This document shows, in pieces, positions 1-5,402 of a DNA stretch of 6,092 bases (position 1 is its first letter; each line of letters begins with the position of its first letter). The notes below the pieces were generated by a model. The model did not search any database and was not told where the DNA came from. It saw only the letters and a list, made by a program, of their open reading frames with translations. Both the position numbers and the translations under genes were made by a program. Source of the stretch: an uncultured Clostridia bacterium (GTDB taxonomy: Bacteria; Bacillota; Clostridia; Oscillospirales; QAKW01); assembly GCA_944387905.1 (NCBI GenBank), contig CALXGU010000097.1, positions 1 to 6,092 on the forward strand, given 5' to 3'.

Positions 1-1613
1 TAGATACTTATAAAAGTTATATAAAAAATATCGATCAGGTACTGGACTACAGAAAGACCGCCGCAGCCAAAAGCGATTTTGAAAGAACCGAGCTTGCAAA
101 AGAAAAGACCGGCGTGAGAATAGACGGCATAGACGGTATAAATCCCGTAAACGGCAAGCAGATACCTATATACATATCAGATTATGTTTTGATGTCATAC
201 GGTACGGGCGCCATAATGGCGGTCCCGGCGCATGATACACGAGACTGGGAATTTGCAAAGAAGTTCGATCTTCCTATTATAGAGGTTGTAGCCGGAGGAG
301 ACGTACAGCAGCAGGCGTACACAGATGTCGAGACCGGGATTATGGTCAACAGCGGATTTTTGAACGGTCTTACCGTCCAGGATGCGAAAAAAGAGATCGT
401 AAAATATCTCGAAGAGAAAGGCTGCGGCGAACCCAAGGTCAATTTCAAGCTGCGGGACTGGGTATTTTCGCGTCAGCGTTACTGGGGCGAGCCTATACCG
501 ATAGTGTACTGTGAAAAATGCGGATACGTTCCGCTGCCCGAAAGCGAGCTTCCGCTTATGCTTCCAGAGGTTGAGAGCTATGAGCCGACCGATAACGGCG
601 AGAGTCCGCTAGCGGCGATGGACAGCTTTGTAAATACTGTGTGTCCCAAATGCGGCGGTCCCGCCAAACGCGAAACTGATACGATGCCGCAGTGGGCAGG
701 CTCGTCATGGTATTTTCTCAGGTATATGGATCCTCATAACGATAAGGAACTCGCATCAAAAGAGGCGCTTGAATACTGGAGCCCTGTGGATTGGTATAAC
801 GGCGGTATGGAGCATACCACGCTGCATCTGCTGTATTCAAGATTCTGGCATAAGTTTTTGTATGATATCGGCGTTGTTCCTACAAAGGAGCCGTATGCTA
901 AACGCACCTCTCACGGTATGATACTGGGAGAGAACGGCGAAAAAATGAGTAAATCCCGCGGCAATGTCGTAAATCCCGATGATATCATAGAACAGTACGG
1001 CGCAGATACTATGCGTCTGTATGAGATGTTTATAGGCGACTTTGAAAAGAGCGCGCCTTGGAATACATCCAGCATCAAGGGCTGCAAACGCTTTCTTGAA
1101 CGCGTGATGTCGCTTATGGATATCCTCAGCGACGGACAGCAGTATTCAAAAGAACTTGAGCGGTCGTTCCATATCACGATAAAAAAGGTCACCGAAGATA
1201 TAGATTCTCTTAAATTCAATACGGCTCTTGCTTCTATGATGACGCTGATAAATGAAATCTATGACAAAAATTCAATCAATAGAGCTGAGCTCAGGACGTT
1301 TTTGACGCTGCTCTGCCCGTTTGCTCCGCACATCTGTGAGGAAATGTGGCAGCTGGCAGGCTTTGAATCGGATATGACGTATGCGCCGTGGCCTGCCTTT
1401 GATGAGAGCAAGACTAAACTTGACCAGGTCGAAATAGCGGTCCAGATAATGGGAAAGGTCAGAGGAAAGCTTAATGTCCCTGTTGACGCTGATGAGTCTT
1501 TTGTACTTGAGTATGCAAGAAAAGATGAGCGGATAAGCGCTCTGCTTGAAGGCAAACAGATAGTAAAATCGATATATGTCAAAGGTAAGCTTTTGAATCT
1601 TGTAATTAAATAA
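1..1613 (+). CDS. leuS: Leucyl-tRNA synthetase, C-terminal 536 residues (5' end outside window)
   Basis: Charges tRNA-Leu with leucine in the cytoplasm (class I aminoacyl-tRNA synthetase). The reading frame is open from base 3, giving DTYKSYIKNIDQ and YRKTAAAKSDFERTELAKEKTG, typical of the editing (CP1) domain; the GTG at 114 is internal and not the start. Visible in order: the editing-domain motif GTGAIMAVPAHD (201-236), the return to the catalytic core RDWVFSRQRYWG (453-488), a zinc-ribbon-like pair of CxxC motifs (510-521 and 642-653), MPQWAGSSWYFLRY, the KMSKS ATP-binding loop (942-956), the anticodon-binding helical domain, and the C-terminal domain with IMGKVRGKLNVPVDAD. The HIGH motif lies upstream of the window. 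The segment before KMSKS is short (GMILGENGEKMSKS), as in Bacillus-type enzymes without the long leucine-specific insert of E. coli. No frameshift is seen. It has its own terminator, so it is transcribed separately from the met operon. Confidence 0.97.
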   Translation, partial: DTYKSYIKNIDQVLDYRKTAAAKSDFERTELAKEKTGVRIDGIDGINPVNGKQIPIYISDYVLMSYGTGAIMAVPAHDTRDWEFAKKFDLPIIEVVAGGDVQQQAYTDVETGIMVNSGFLNGLTVQDAKKEIVKYLEEKGCGEPKVNFKLRDWVFSRQRYWGEPIPIVYCEKCGYVPLPESELPLMLPEVESYEPTDNGESPLAAMDSFVNTVCPKCGGPAKRETDTMPQWAGSSWYFLRYMDPHNDKELASKEALEYWSPVDWYNGGMEHTTLHLLYSRFWHKFLYDIGVVPTKEPYAKRTSHGMILGENGEKMSKSRGNVVNPDDIIEQYGADTMRLYEMFIGDFEKSAPWNTSSIKGCKRFLERVMSLMDILSDGQQYSKELERSFHITIKKVTEDIDSLKFNTALASMMTLINEIYDKNSINRAELRTFLTLLCPFAPHICEEMWQLAGFESDMTYAPWPAFDESKTKLDQVEIAVQIMGKVRGKLNVPVDADESFVLEYARKDERISALLEGKQIVKSIYVKGKLLNLVIK

Positions 1614-1616
1614 TAT

Positions 1617-1650
1617 AATAACCCGCGGCACGGCGCTGCGGGTTATTTTT
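1617..1650 (+). terminator. Intrinsic terminator of leuS
   Basis: It starts 3 nt after the leuS stop codon. The arm AACCCGCGGC (1620-1629) pairs with GCTGCGGGTT (1635-1644) through ten base pairs including one G-U, around a 5-nt loop. Three more A/T pairs lie at the base (1617-1619 with 1645-1647). A T-run at 1646-1650 follows directly. The next promoter begins 10 nt later. Confidence 0.92.
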
Positions 1651-1660
1651 GTAATTGCTG

Positions 1661-1689
1661 TTGACAAAACCTTTCAGGGGTGATATAAT
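1661..1689 (+). promoter_or_regulatory. Consensus sigma-70/sigma-A promoter of the metQNI-cysK-rrf2 operon
   Basis: The -35 box TTGACA (1661-1666) and -10 box TATAAT (1684-1689) both match consensus exactly and are 17 nt apart. A TG at 1681-1682 makes an extended -10. The expected transcription start is near 1695-1697. A promoter this strong implies that the operon is kept in check by a repressor or by leader control; an inverted repeat lies over the start site. Confidence 0.93.
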
Positions 1690-1690
1690 T

Positions 1691-1709
1691 CGTTCAACAT
1701 ACTTGAACG
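1691..1709. promoter_or_regulatory. Inverted repeat over the transcription start, candidate repressor operator
   Basis: CGTTCAA (1691-1697) and TTGAACG (1703-1709) form a perfect 7-bp inverted repeat with a 5-nt spacer, beginning 2 nt after the -10 box. The predicted transcription start falls inside the left arm, so the RNA would lack part of the hairpin. A DNA operator is therefore more likely than an RNA stem. The Rrf2-family regulator encoded at the end of the operon is the obvious candidate ligand, but that link is inference; the repeat is not recognised as a known IscR or CymR box. Confidence 0.6.
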
Positions 1710-1721
1710 GTAGGTAATATT

Positions 1722-1787
1722 ATGAGAAAAGGTGTCAATTATTTTGAAATGCTCGTACGGGCAAATTTCAGATTCGGACGAATGTGA
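1722..1787 (+). CDS. Possible 21-residue leader peptide in the metQ leader (speculative)
   Basis: ATG at 1722 opens a 21-codon frame starting MRKGVNYFEM, ending GRM and stopping at TGA 1785-1787. A weak Shine-Dalgarno-like AGGT (1712-1715) lies 6 nt upstream. It has three methionine codons, the last just before the stop, and it spans the first leader hairpin and ends inside the second. It contains no cysteine and no run of one amino acid of the kind seen in classical attenuators. It may be a chance reading frame; it is listed because its location in a methionine-operon leader makes it testable. Confidence 0.2.
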   Translation: MRKGVNYFEMLVRANFRFGRM

Positions 1788-1817
1788 ATCGCGGTTGTTA
1801 AAAAGACGAATGTGAAT
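1777..1817 (+). repeat. Direct repeat, two 13-nt copies 28 nt apart in the leader
   Basis: GACGAATGTGAAT occurs at 1777-1789 and again at 1805-1817. The flanks remain loosely similar (CGCGGTTGTTAAAAA after the first copy, GTTGGTATTTTTTAAAAA after the second), suggesting a diverged tandem duplication of about 28 bp. Each copy contains ATGTGA. It could be a pair of protein-binding sites or alternative pairing partners in the RNA; the function is unknown. Confidence 0.75.
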
Positions 1818-1859
1818 GTTGGTATTTTTTAAAAATTATATTTTAAGGAGAAAATAGTT

Positions 1860-2711
1860 ATGAAAAAAGCAATATCCATTATACTATCCGTTGTTTTGGT
1901 ATTCACAAGTGTACTTGCACTCTCTTCCTGCAGCTCAAAGAACATAACCATCGCTATACCCAATGACACCACCAATGAAGCGCGTGCCCTGCTTTTGCTT
2001 GAGGACCTGGGGTATATAACGCTTAAGGATGGCGCCGGTATCACGGCTACGATTCTAGATATCGAGGAGAATCCGTATAATATAAAGTTCAATGAGGTCG
2101 AGGCGGCCCAGCTTCCCAATGTGCTGCCTGATGTGGATTACGCGATAATAAATTCAAATTATGCGATTTCTGCAGACTTAGATCCCATGAATGACGCACT
2201 TGATCTTGAGGGCTCTTCATCAGCGTACGGCAATATACTCGCTGTCAAAGAAGGAAATGAGAATTCGGATATAATCAAAGCTCTGGTAGCAGCGCTTGAA
2301 AGCCGGCAGGTAGCAGATTTTATAACCTCTGAGTACGGCGGAGCAGTGGTTTCTGTTGTAGATGCTCCGACAGACGGTTTTGCGGCAGATGTTGATTATG
2401 AAGCATTGTCAGGAAGCACTGTGACAGTTGCGGCAAGTCCGACACCGCATGCGGAAATACTCGCAGTCGCCAAGGAGATCCTTGCCCAGAAAAATATAAC
2501 TCTTGATATAGAGGAATTCACCGACTATGTTCAGCCCAACAATGTAGTAGAGAGCGGAGAAGTTGACGCCAATTACTTCCAGCATTATCCGTATCTTGAA
2601 AATTTCAATGAGGAAAACGGAACGCATATCGTATCTGTATCCACAATACATGTTGAGCCGTTGGGAATATACGGAGGAAAACAGACAAGTCTTGACGCGA
2701 TAGGAAAATAA
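1860..2711 (+). CDS. metQ: Methionine-binding lipoprotein MetQ, apparently circularly permuted
   Basis: Extracellular substrate-binding lipoprotein of the D/L-methionine ABC importer (NlpA/MetQ family, Lipoprotein_9). Residues 1-23 form a signal peptide (MKKAISIILSVVLVFTS) ending in lipobox LSSC, with C24 as the lipidated cysteine. The family blocks are all present but in swapped order. Residues 28-167 carry what is normally the second half: ITIAIPND, TNEARALLLLEDLG, DIEENP, KFNEVEAAQLP, the ligand-contacting INSNYA (97-102), and FITSEYGGAVVSV. Residues 168-185 are an acidic linker. Residues 186-283 carry what is normally the first half: VTVAASPTPHAEIL (187-201), FTDYVQPN (220-227), VDANYFQHYPYL (235-246), HVEPLGIY (264-271) and the end SLDAIGK, which in usual members runs straight into the IAIPND segment. 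At 283 residues the length is normal. The start is fixed by AAGGAG 9 nt upstream and by the signal peptide. It is the first gene of the operon, with metN 9 nt downstream. The family call is very secure; the permutation comes from motif order remembered from the family, not from an alignment run here. Confidence 0.95.
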   Translation: MKKAISIILSVVLVFTSVLALSSCSSKNITIAIPNDTTNEARALLLLEDLGYITLKDGAGITATILDIEENPYNIKFNEVEAAQLPNVLPDVDYAIINSNYAISADLDPMNDALDLEGSSSAYGNILAVKEGNENSDIIKALVAALESRQVADFITSEYGGAVVSVVDAPTDGFAADVDYEALSGSTVTVAASPTPHAEILAVAKEILAQKNITLDIEEFTDYVQPNNVVESGEVDANYFQHYPYLENFNEENGTHIVSVSTIHVEPLGIYGGKQTSLDAIGK

Positions 2712-2720
2712 AGCACATAT

Positions 2721-3737
2721 ATGATAGAGATAAAAAATCTGACAAAGACATTTACGACCGCAGACGGTACAGTCGAGGCTCTTAAAAATGTGTCTTTGAA
2801 AATAGAAGACGGGGATATTTACGGCATAATAGGCATGAGCGGCGCCGGAAAGAGTACGCTTGTGCGCTGTATAAATATGCTGGAGCGTCCCAACTCGGGC
2901 AGTGTAATTATAGACGGGTGCGATATGGGACTGCTCACTCAGAAACAGCTTCGCCGCGAGCGTCGGAAAATCACGATGATATTTCAGGGGTTCAATCTGC
3001 TGATGCAGAGAAATTGCCTGAGCAATATCTGTTTCCCGCTCGAACTTGATGGCATAAAACGTGCAGACGCACGCGCACGTGCTTATGAACTGCTGGATAT
3101 AGTTGGGCTTTCTGACAAGGCAAAGGCATACCCTGCTCAGCTTTCGGGCGGACAGCAGCAGCGTATAGCGATAGCCAGAGCTCTTGCTACAAATCCCAAG
3201 GTGCTGCTTTGCGATGAGGCTACAAGTGCGCTGGATCCGACAACAACGCATTCGGTGCTTGAGCTGATAGGCGATATAAACAGGAAATTGGGGATTACGG
3301 TAATTATTATAACGCATCAGATGAGCGTTGTTGAAAGTGTATGCAAACATGTTGCGATACTGGACGACGGTCGGATAGTCGAGTCGGGAGAAGTGGGAGA
3401 GGTGTTTGCACATCCCAAATCGGCAGCCGCAAGGCGCCTGGTATTTCCCGAGGGAGAGGGCTCTGCTGTTGTTGTCAACAGCTCTGACGAGCGTTTTATC
3501 CGAGTTGTTTTCAACGGCGCGCACGCGACCGGTACTCCTCTTATAGCAAGAATGGCTGTCGAGGAGGGAATCGAGGCAAGCATAGCCTATGCCTCGACAA
3601 AAAGTATAGGCGAAAAAGCTTACGGCTCTATGCTTCTGGGCATAACCGGCGGAGAAGACAATGTCCGGGGAGCCATACAGTATCTGCAGAAAACTCCGGA
3701 TATATTCGTCCAGGAGGTGACATTGAATGATAGATAA
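2721..3737 (+). CDS. metN: Methionine ABC importer ATP-binding protein MetN
   Basis: Cytoplasmic ATPase that powers methionine import through MetI. The nucleotide-binding domain shows Walker A GMSGAGKST (38-46), Q-loop Q89 (MIFQGFNLL), signature LSGGQQQR (141-148), Walker B VLLCDE (161-166), D-loop SALD (169-172) and switch H199 (ITHQ). Residues about 257-335 form the NIL regulatory domain (RFIRVVFNGA, GTPLIARMAVEEGIEASI, YGSMLLGITG). In E. coli MetN this domain binds methionine and inhibits transport when the internal pool is full. The length of 338 residues is normal for MetN. The ATG lies 9 nt after the metQ stop with only a weak AGGAAA (2702-2707) at 13 nt, so translation probably depends on coupling to metQ. 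Its end overlaps metI by 11 nt. Confidence 0.97.
   Translation: MIEIKNLTKTFTTADGTVEALKNVSLKIEDGDIYGIIGMSGAGKSTLVRCINMLERPNSGSVIIDGCDMGLLTQKQLRRERRKITMIFQGFNLLMQRNCLSNICFPLELDGIKRADARARAYELLDIVGLSDKAKAYPAQLSGGQQQRIAIARALATNPKVLLCDEATSALDPTTTHSVLELIGDINRKLGITVIIITHQMSVVESVCKHVAILDDGRIVESGEVGEVFAHPKSAAARRLVFPEGEGSAVVVNSSDERFIRVVFNGAHATGTPLIARMAVEEGIEASIAYASTKSIGEKAYGSMLLGITGGEDNVRGAIQYLQKTPDIFVQEVTLNDR
3712..3720 (+). promoter_or_regulatory. Strong ribosome binding site of metI inside metN
   Basis: AGGAGGTGA is a full-length Shine-Dalgarno match within the last codons of metN, 6 nt before the metI ATG at 3727. It fixes the metI start and contrasts with the weak site before metN. Confidence 0.9.
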
Positions 3738-4434
3738 GCTTTTCTCATCTGAAACAGTTGCCGAGGCATGGCAGGTTATAAGCACGCAGTTTCCACAGGC
3801 GATATGGGAGACGGTATACGTGACGATACTCGCCACCGCTTTTTCAGTCATTATCGGACTGCCGCTTGGCGTGCTGCTGGTGGCGGGAGAGAAGGGCGGA
3901 GTTTTGCCTCTGCCGTCGTGGCTTATGCATGTGCTCAATGTAGTGATCAATTTACTTAGATCAGTACCTTTTTTGATCCTTATGGTGTTGGTGTTCCCGT
4001 TGACACGTCTTATAGTCGGGACCGTAGTCGGTACTGTCGCGTCTATTGTTCCGCTGGTCATAGCCGGGTTTCCGTTTGTATCAAGGCTGGTCGAGAGCAG
4101 CATACGAGAAGTAAACCCAAATATAATAGAGATGGCGCAGAGCATGGGCGCATCTCCGTTCCAAATAATAGTAAAAGTAATGATTCCCGAAAGTTTCCCG
4201 TCACTTTTGTCGAATATAACCATAGCGATAACAACAATTTTGGGATATTCGGCTATGAGCGGTATTATCGGCGGCGGCGGACTAGGTAAAATCGCGATGA
4301 ATTACGGATATTACCGATATAAGTATCTAATAATGATAGCTGCCGTGATTTTGCTGATAATACTGGTTCAGGTTTTTCAGAGCATAGGCACCCGTGCCGC
4401 TGTAAGATCTGATAAGCGATTGAAAAACAAGTGA
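3727..4434 (+). CDS. metI: Methionine ABC importer permease MetI
   Basis: Integral membrane permease (BPD_transp_1 fold) that forms the methionine channel as a dimer and couples to MetN. At 235 residues it has about five hydrophobic segments (roughly 28-53, 68-95, 98-118, 165-185 and 200-222). The cytoplasmic coupling helix EMAQSMGASPFQIIVK (135-150) is the EAA loop that docks on the ATPase. NLLRSVPFLI (75-84) and SGIIGGGGLGKIAMNYGY (178-195) are characteristic MetI segments. The frame overlaps the end of metN by 11 nt, and the start is set by the strong ribosome binding site at 3712-3720. Its order after metQ and metN leaves little doubt about the substrate class, although related NlpA-type importers can also carry methionine derivatives or other small amino acids. 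Confidence 0.96.
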   Translation: MIDKLFSSETVAEAWQVISTQFPQAIWETVYVTILATAFSVIIGLPLGVLLVAGEKGGVLPLPSWLMHVLNVVINLLRSVPFLILMVLVFPLTRLIVGTVVGTVASIVPLVIAGFPFVSRLVESSIREVNPNIIEMAQSMGASPFQIIVKVMIPESFPSLLSNITIAITTILGYSAMSGIIGGGGLGKIAMNYGYYRYKYLIMIAAVILLIILVQVFQSIGTRAAVRSDKRLKNK

Positions 4435-4440
4435 TAAATC

Positions 4441-4446
4441 AAGGAG
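4441..4446 (+). promoter_or_regulatory. Ribosome binding site deciding the cysK start
   Basis: AAGGAG is placed 8 nt before the ATG at 4455. The same frame also has an earlier GTG at 4431, overlapping the metI stop, but that would add eight non-conserved residues and has no ribosome binding site at a sensible distance. Confidence 0.85.
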
Positions 4447-4454
4447 TCGTTGTA

Positions 4455-5387
4455 ATGTCTGAAATATTTACCTCAGCCGATCAGCTTATCGGCAAAACCC
4501 CGATCCTGGAACTGACAAATATGCAAAAGAATCTGGGTCTTAAAGCAAGGATACTTGCAAAGCTAGAATATTTTAATCCTGCCGGTTCGGTAAAGGACAG
4601 AGTAGCCAAGTCTATGCTGGACGATGCTGAAAAAACAGGCAAGCTTAGGCCCGACTCAGTAATAATCGAGCCTACAAGCGGCAATACGGGGATAGGGCTT
4701 GCGTGTGTTGCGGCCGCGCGCGGATACCGGCTTATAATTGTTATGCCGGACAGTATGTCCGTTGAGCGCAGACAGCTTATGAAGGCATACGGTGCAGAGC
4801 TGGTGCTTACTGACGGAGCATACGGCATGACAGGCGCGATAGAAAAGGCAAAAGAACTTGCCTCATCGATACCCGGCAGTTTTATACCCGGACAGTTTGA
4901 CAATCCGGCAAATCCACAGGCACATTTTGAAACAACGGGCCCGGAAATATATTTTGATACAGACGGAAACGTTGATATTTTTGTCGCGGGGGTAGGTACC
5001 GGCGGCACGATAAGCGGTGTGGGTAAATATCTGAAATCAAAAAACAGCAAAATACAGATAGTAGCTGTAGAACCGTACTCATCAGCGGTGCTGTCAGGCG
5101 GCAAAGCGGGTTCGCATAAGCTTCAGGGCATAGGCGCGGGATTTGTTCCCGGCGCGCTTGATACGCAGATCTATGACAGGATAATGACTGTAAAAGATGA
5201 AGATGCATATAAGATGGCAAGACTTGTCGGCAAATATGAAGGCGTACTTGTCGGTATATCTTCCGGAGCCGCTCTTGACGCTGCTGTCAGACTTGCAGGA
5301 GAGCCTGAAAACTATGATAAGAATATCGTTGTACTCTTGCCTGATATAGGAGACAGATACCTGTCAACACCTCTTTTTGCAGATTAA
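4455..5387 (+). CDS. cysK: Cysteine synthase (O-acetylserine sulfhydrylase), PLP enzyme
   Basis: Cytoplasmic enzyme making L-cysteine from O-acetyl-L-serine and sulfide. It has 310 residues from ATG 4455, normal for CysK. Visible features are LIGKTPILEL near the N-terminus, the PLP lysine K47 in NPAGSVKDRVAKSML, the substrate-binding loop TSGNTG (74-79), the phosphate-binding GTGGTISG (181-188), the HKLQGIGAGFVP segment (221-232) and SSGAA (269-273), whose serine contacts the pyridine ring. The C-terminal segment VVLLPDIGDRYLST also fits. The gene starts 20 nt after metI and ends 15 nt before the regulator, so it is part of the operon. In Bacillus, CysK also acts as a co-regulator by binding the Rrf2 protein CymR; its adjacency to an Rrf2 gene here makes a similar pairing possible but unproven. 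CysM-like or cystathionine beta-synthase-like specificity is less likely given the TSGNTG and GIGAGFVP sequences. Confidence 0.96.
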   Translation: MSEIFTSADQLIGKTPILELTNMQKNLGLKARILAKLEYFNPAGSVKDRVAKSMLDDAEKTGKLRPDSVIIEPTSGNTGIGLACVAAARGYRLIIVMPDSMSVERRQLMKAYGAELVLTDGAYGMTGAIEKAKELASSIPGSFIPGQFDNPANPQAHFETTGPEIYFDTDGNVDIFVAGVGTGGTISGVGKYLKSKNSKIQIVAVEPYSSAVLSGGKAGSHKLQGIGAGFVPGALDTQIYDRIMTVKDEDAYKMARLVGKYEGVLVGISSGAALDAAVRLAGEPENYDKNIVVLLPDIGDRYLSTPLFAD

Positions 5388-5402
5388 AAGGACAATAATT
5401 CA

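Larger units (their letters stand above)
1696..1859 (+). promoter_or_regulatory. Structured 5' leader of the met operon, no known riboswitch recognised
   Basis: This is about 165 nt of untranslated leader. By eye it forms a hairpin at 1745-1770: TGAAAT pairs with ATTTCA and GCTC with GGGC around the loop GTAC, with an AA bulge at 1763-1764. It is followed at once by a weaker stem, GATTC (1771-1775) with GAATC (1786-1790). Methionine genes of Firmicutes are often preceded by an S-box (SAM-I) riboswitch or a T-box. Neither the S-box core nor the T-box GGTGGNACCGCG sequence is present. No clear terminator hairpin precedes metQ; the T-run at 1825-1830 has no strong stem before it. The metQ ribosome binding site AAGGAG (1845-1850) lies 9 nt before its ATG. 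The leader may be regulatory or simply long. Confidence 0.5.

Noticed and set aside
114..116. GTG at 114 as the start of leuS
   Set aside because: The frame continues upstream to base 3 with clear LeuRS sequence (YRKTAAAKSDFERTELAKEKTG), so the gene is simply cut by the window edge.
1777..1817. CRISPR-like repeat or attachment site
   Set aside because: There are only two short copies with no further units, no cas genes, no integrase and no disrupted gene nearby.
1696..1859. S-box (SAM-I) riboswitch or T-box in front of metQ
   Set aside because: Expected from the pathway, but the conserved core sequences of both classes are missing from the leader.
1860..2711. MetQ as a truncated gene or as remnants of two tandem copies
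   Set aside because: All family blocks from both halves occur exactly once in one uninterrupted frame of normal length, with one signal peptide; a truncation or a leftover tandem copy would lose or repeat blocks.
2409..4223. Long - strand open frame of 604 codons opposite metQ, metN and metI
   Set aside because: It lies opposite three well-supported genes, has no recognisable domain or ribosome binding site, and its odd Cys/His/Tyr-rich composition is what antisense reading of ATA/GCA-rich codons produces.
4431..4454. GTG at 4431 as the start of cysK
   Set aside because: It overlaps the metI stop, adds eight unconserved residues, and has no ribosome binding site; ATG 4455 has AAGGAG at 8 nt and fits the family N-terminus.
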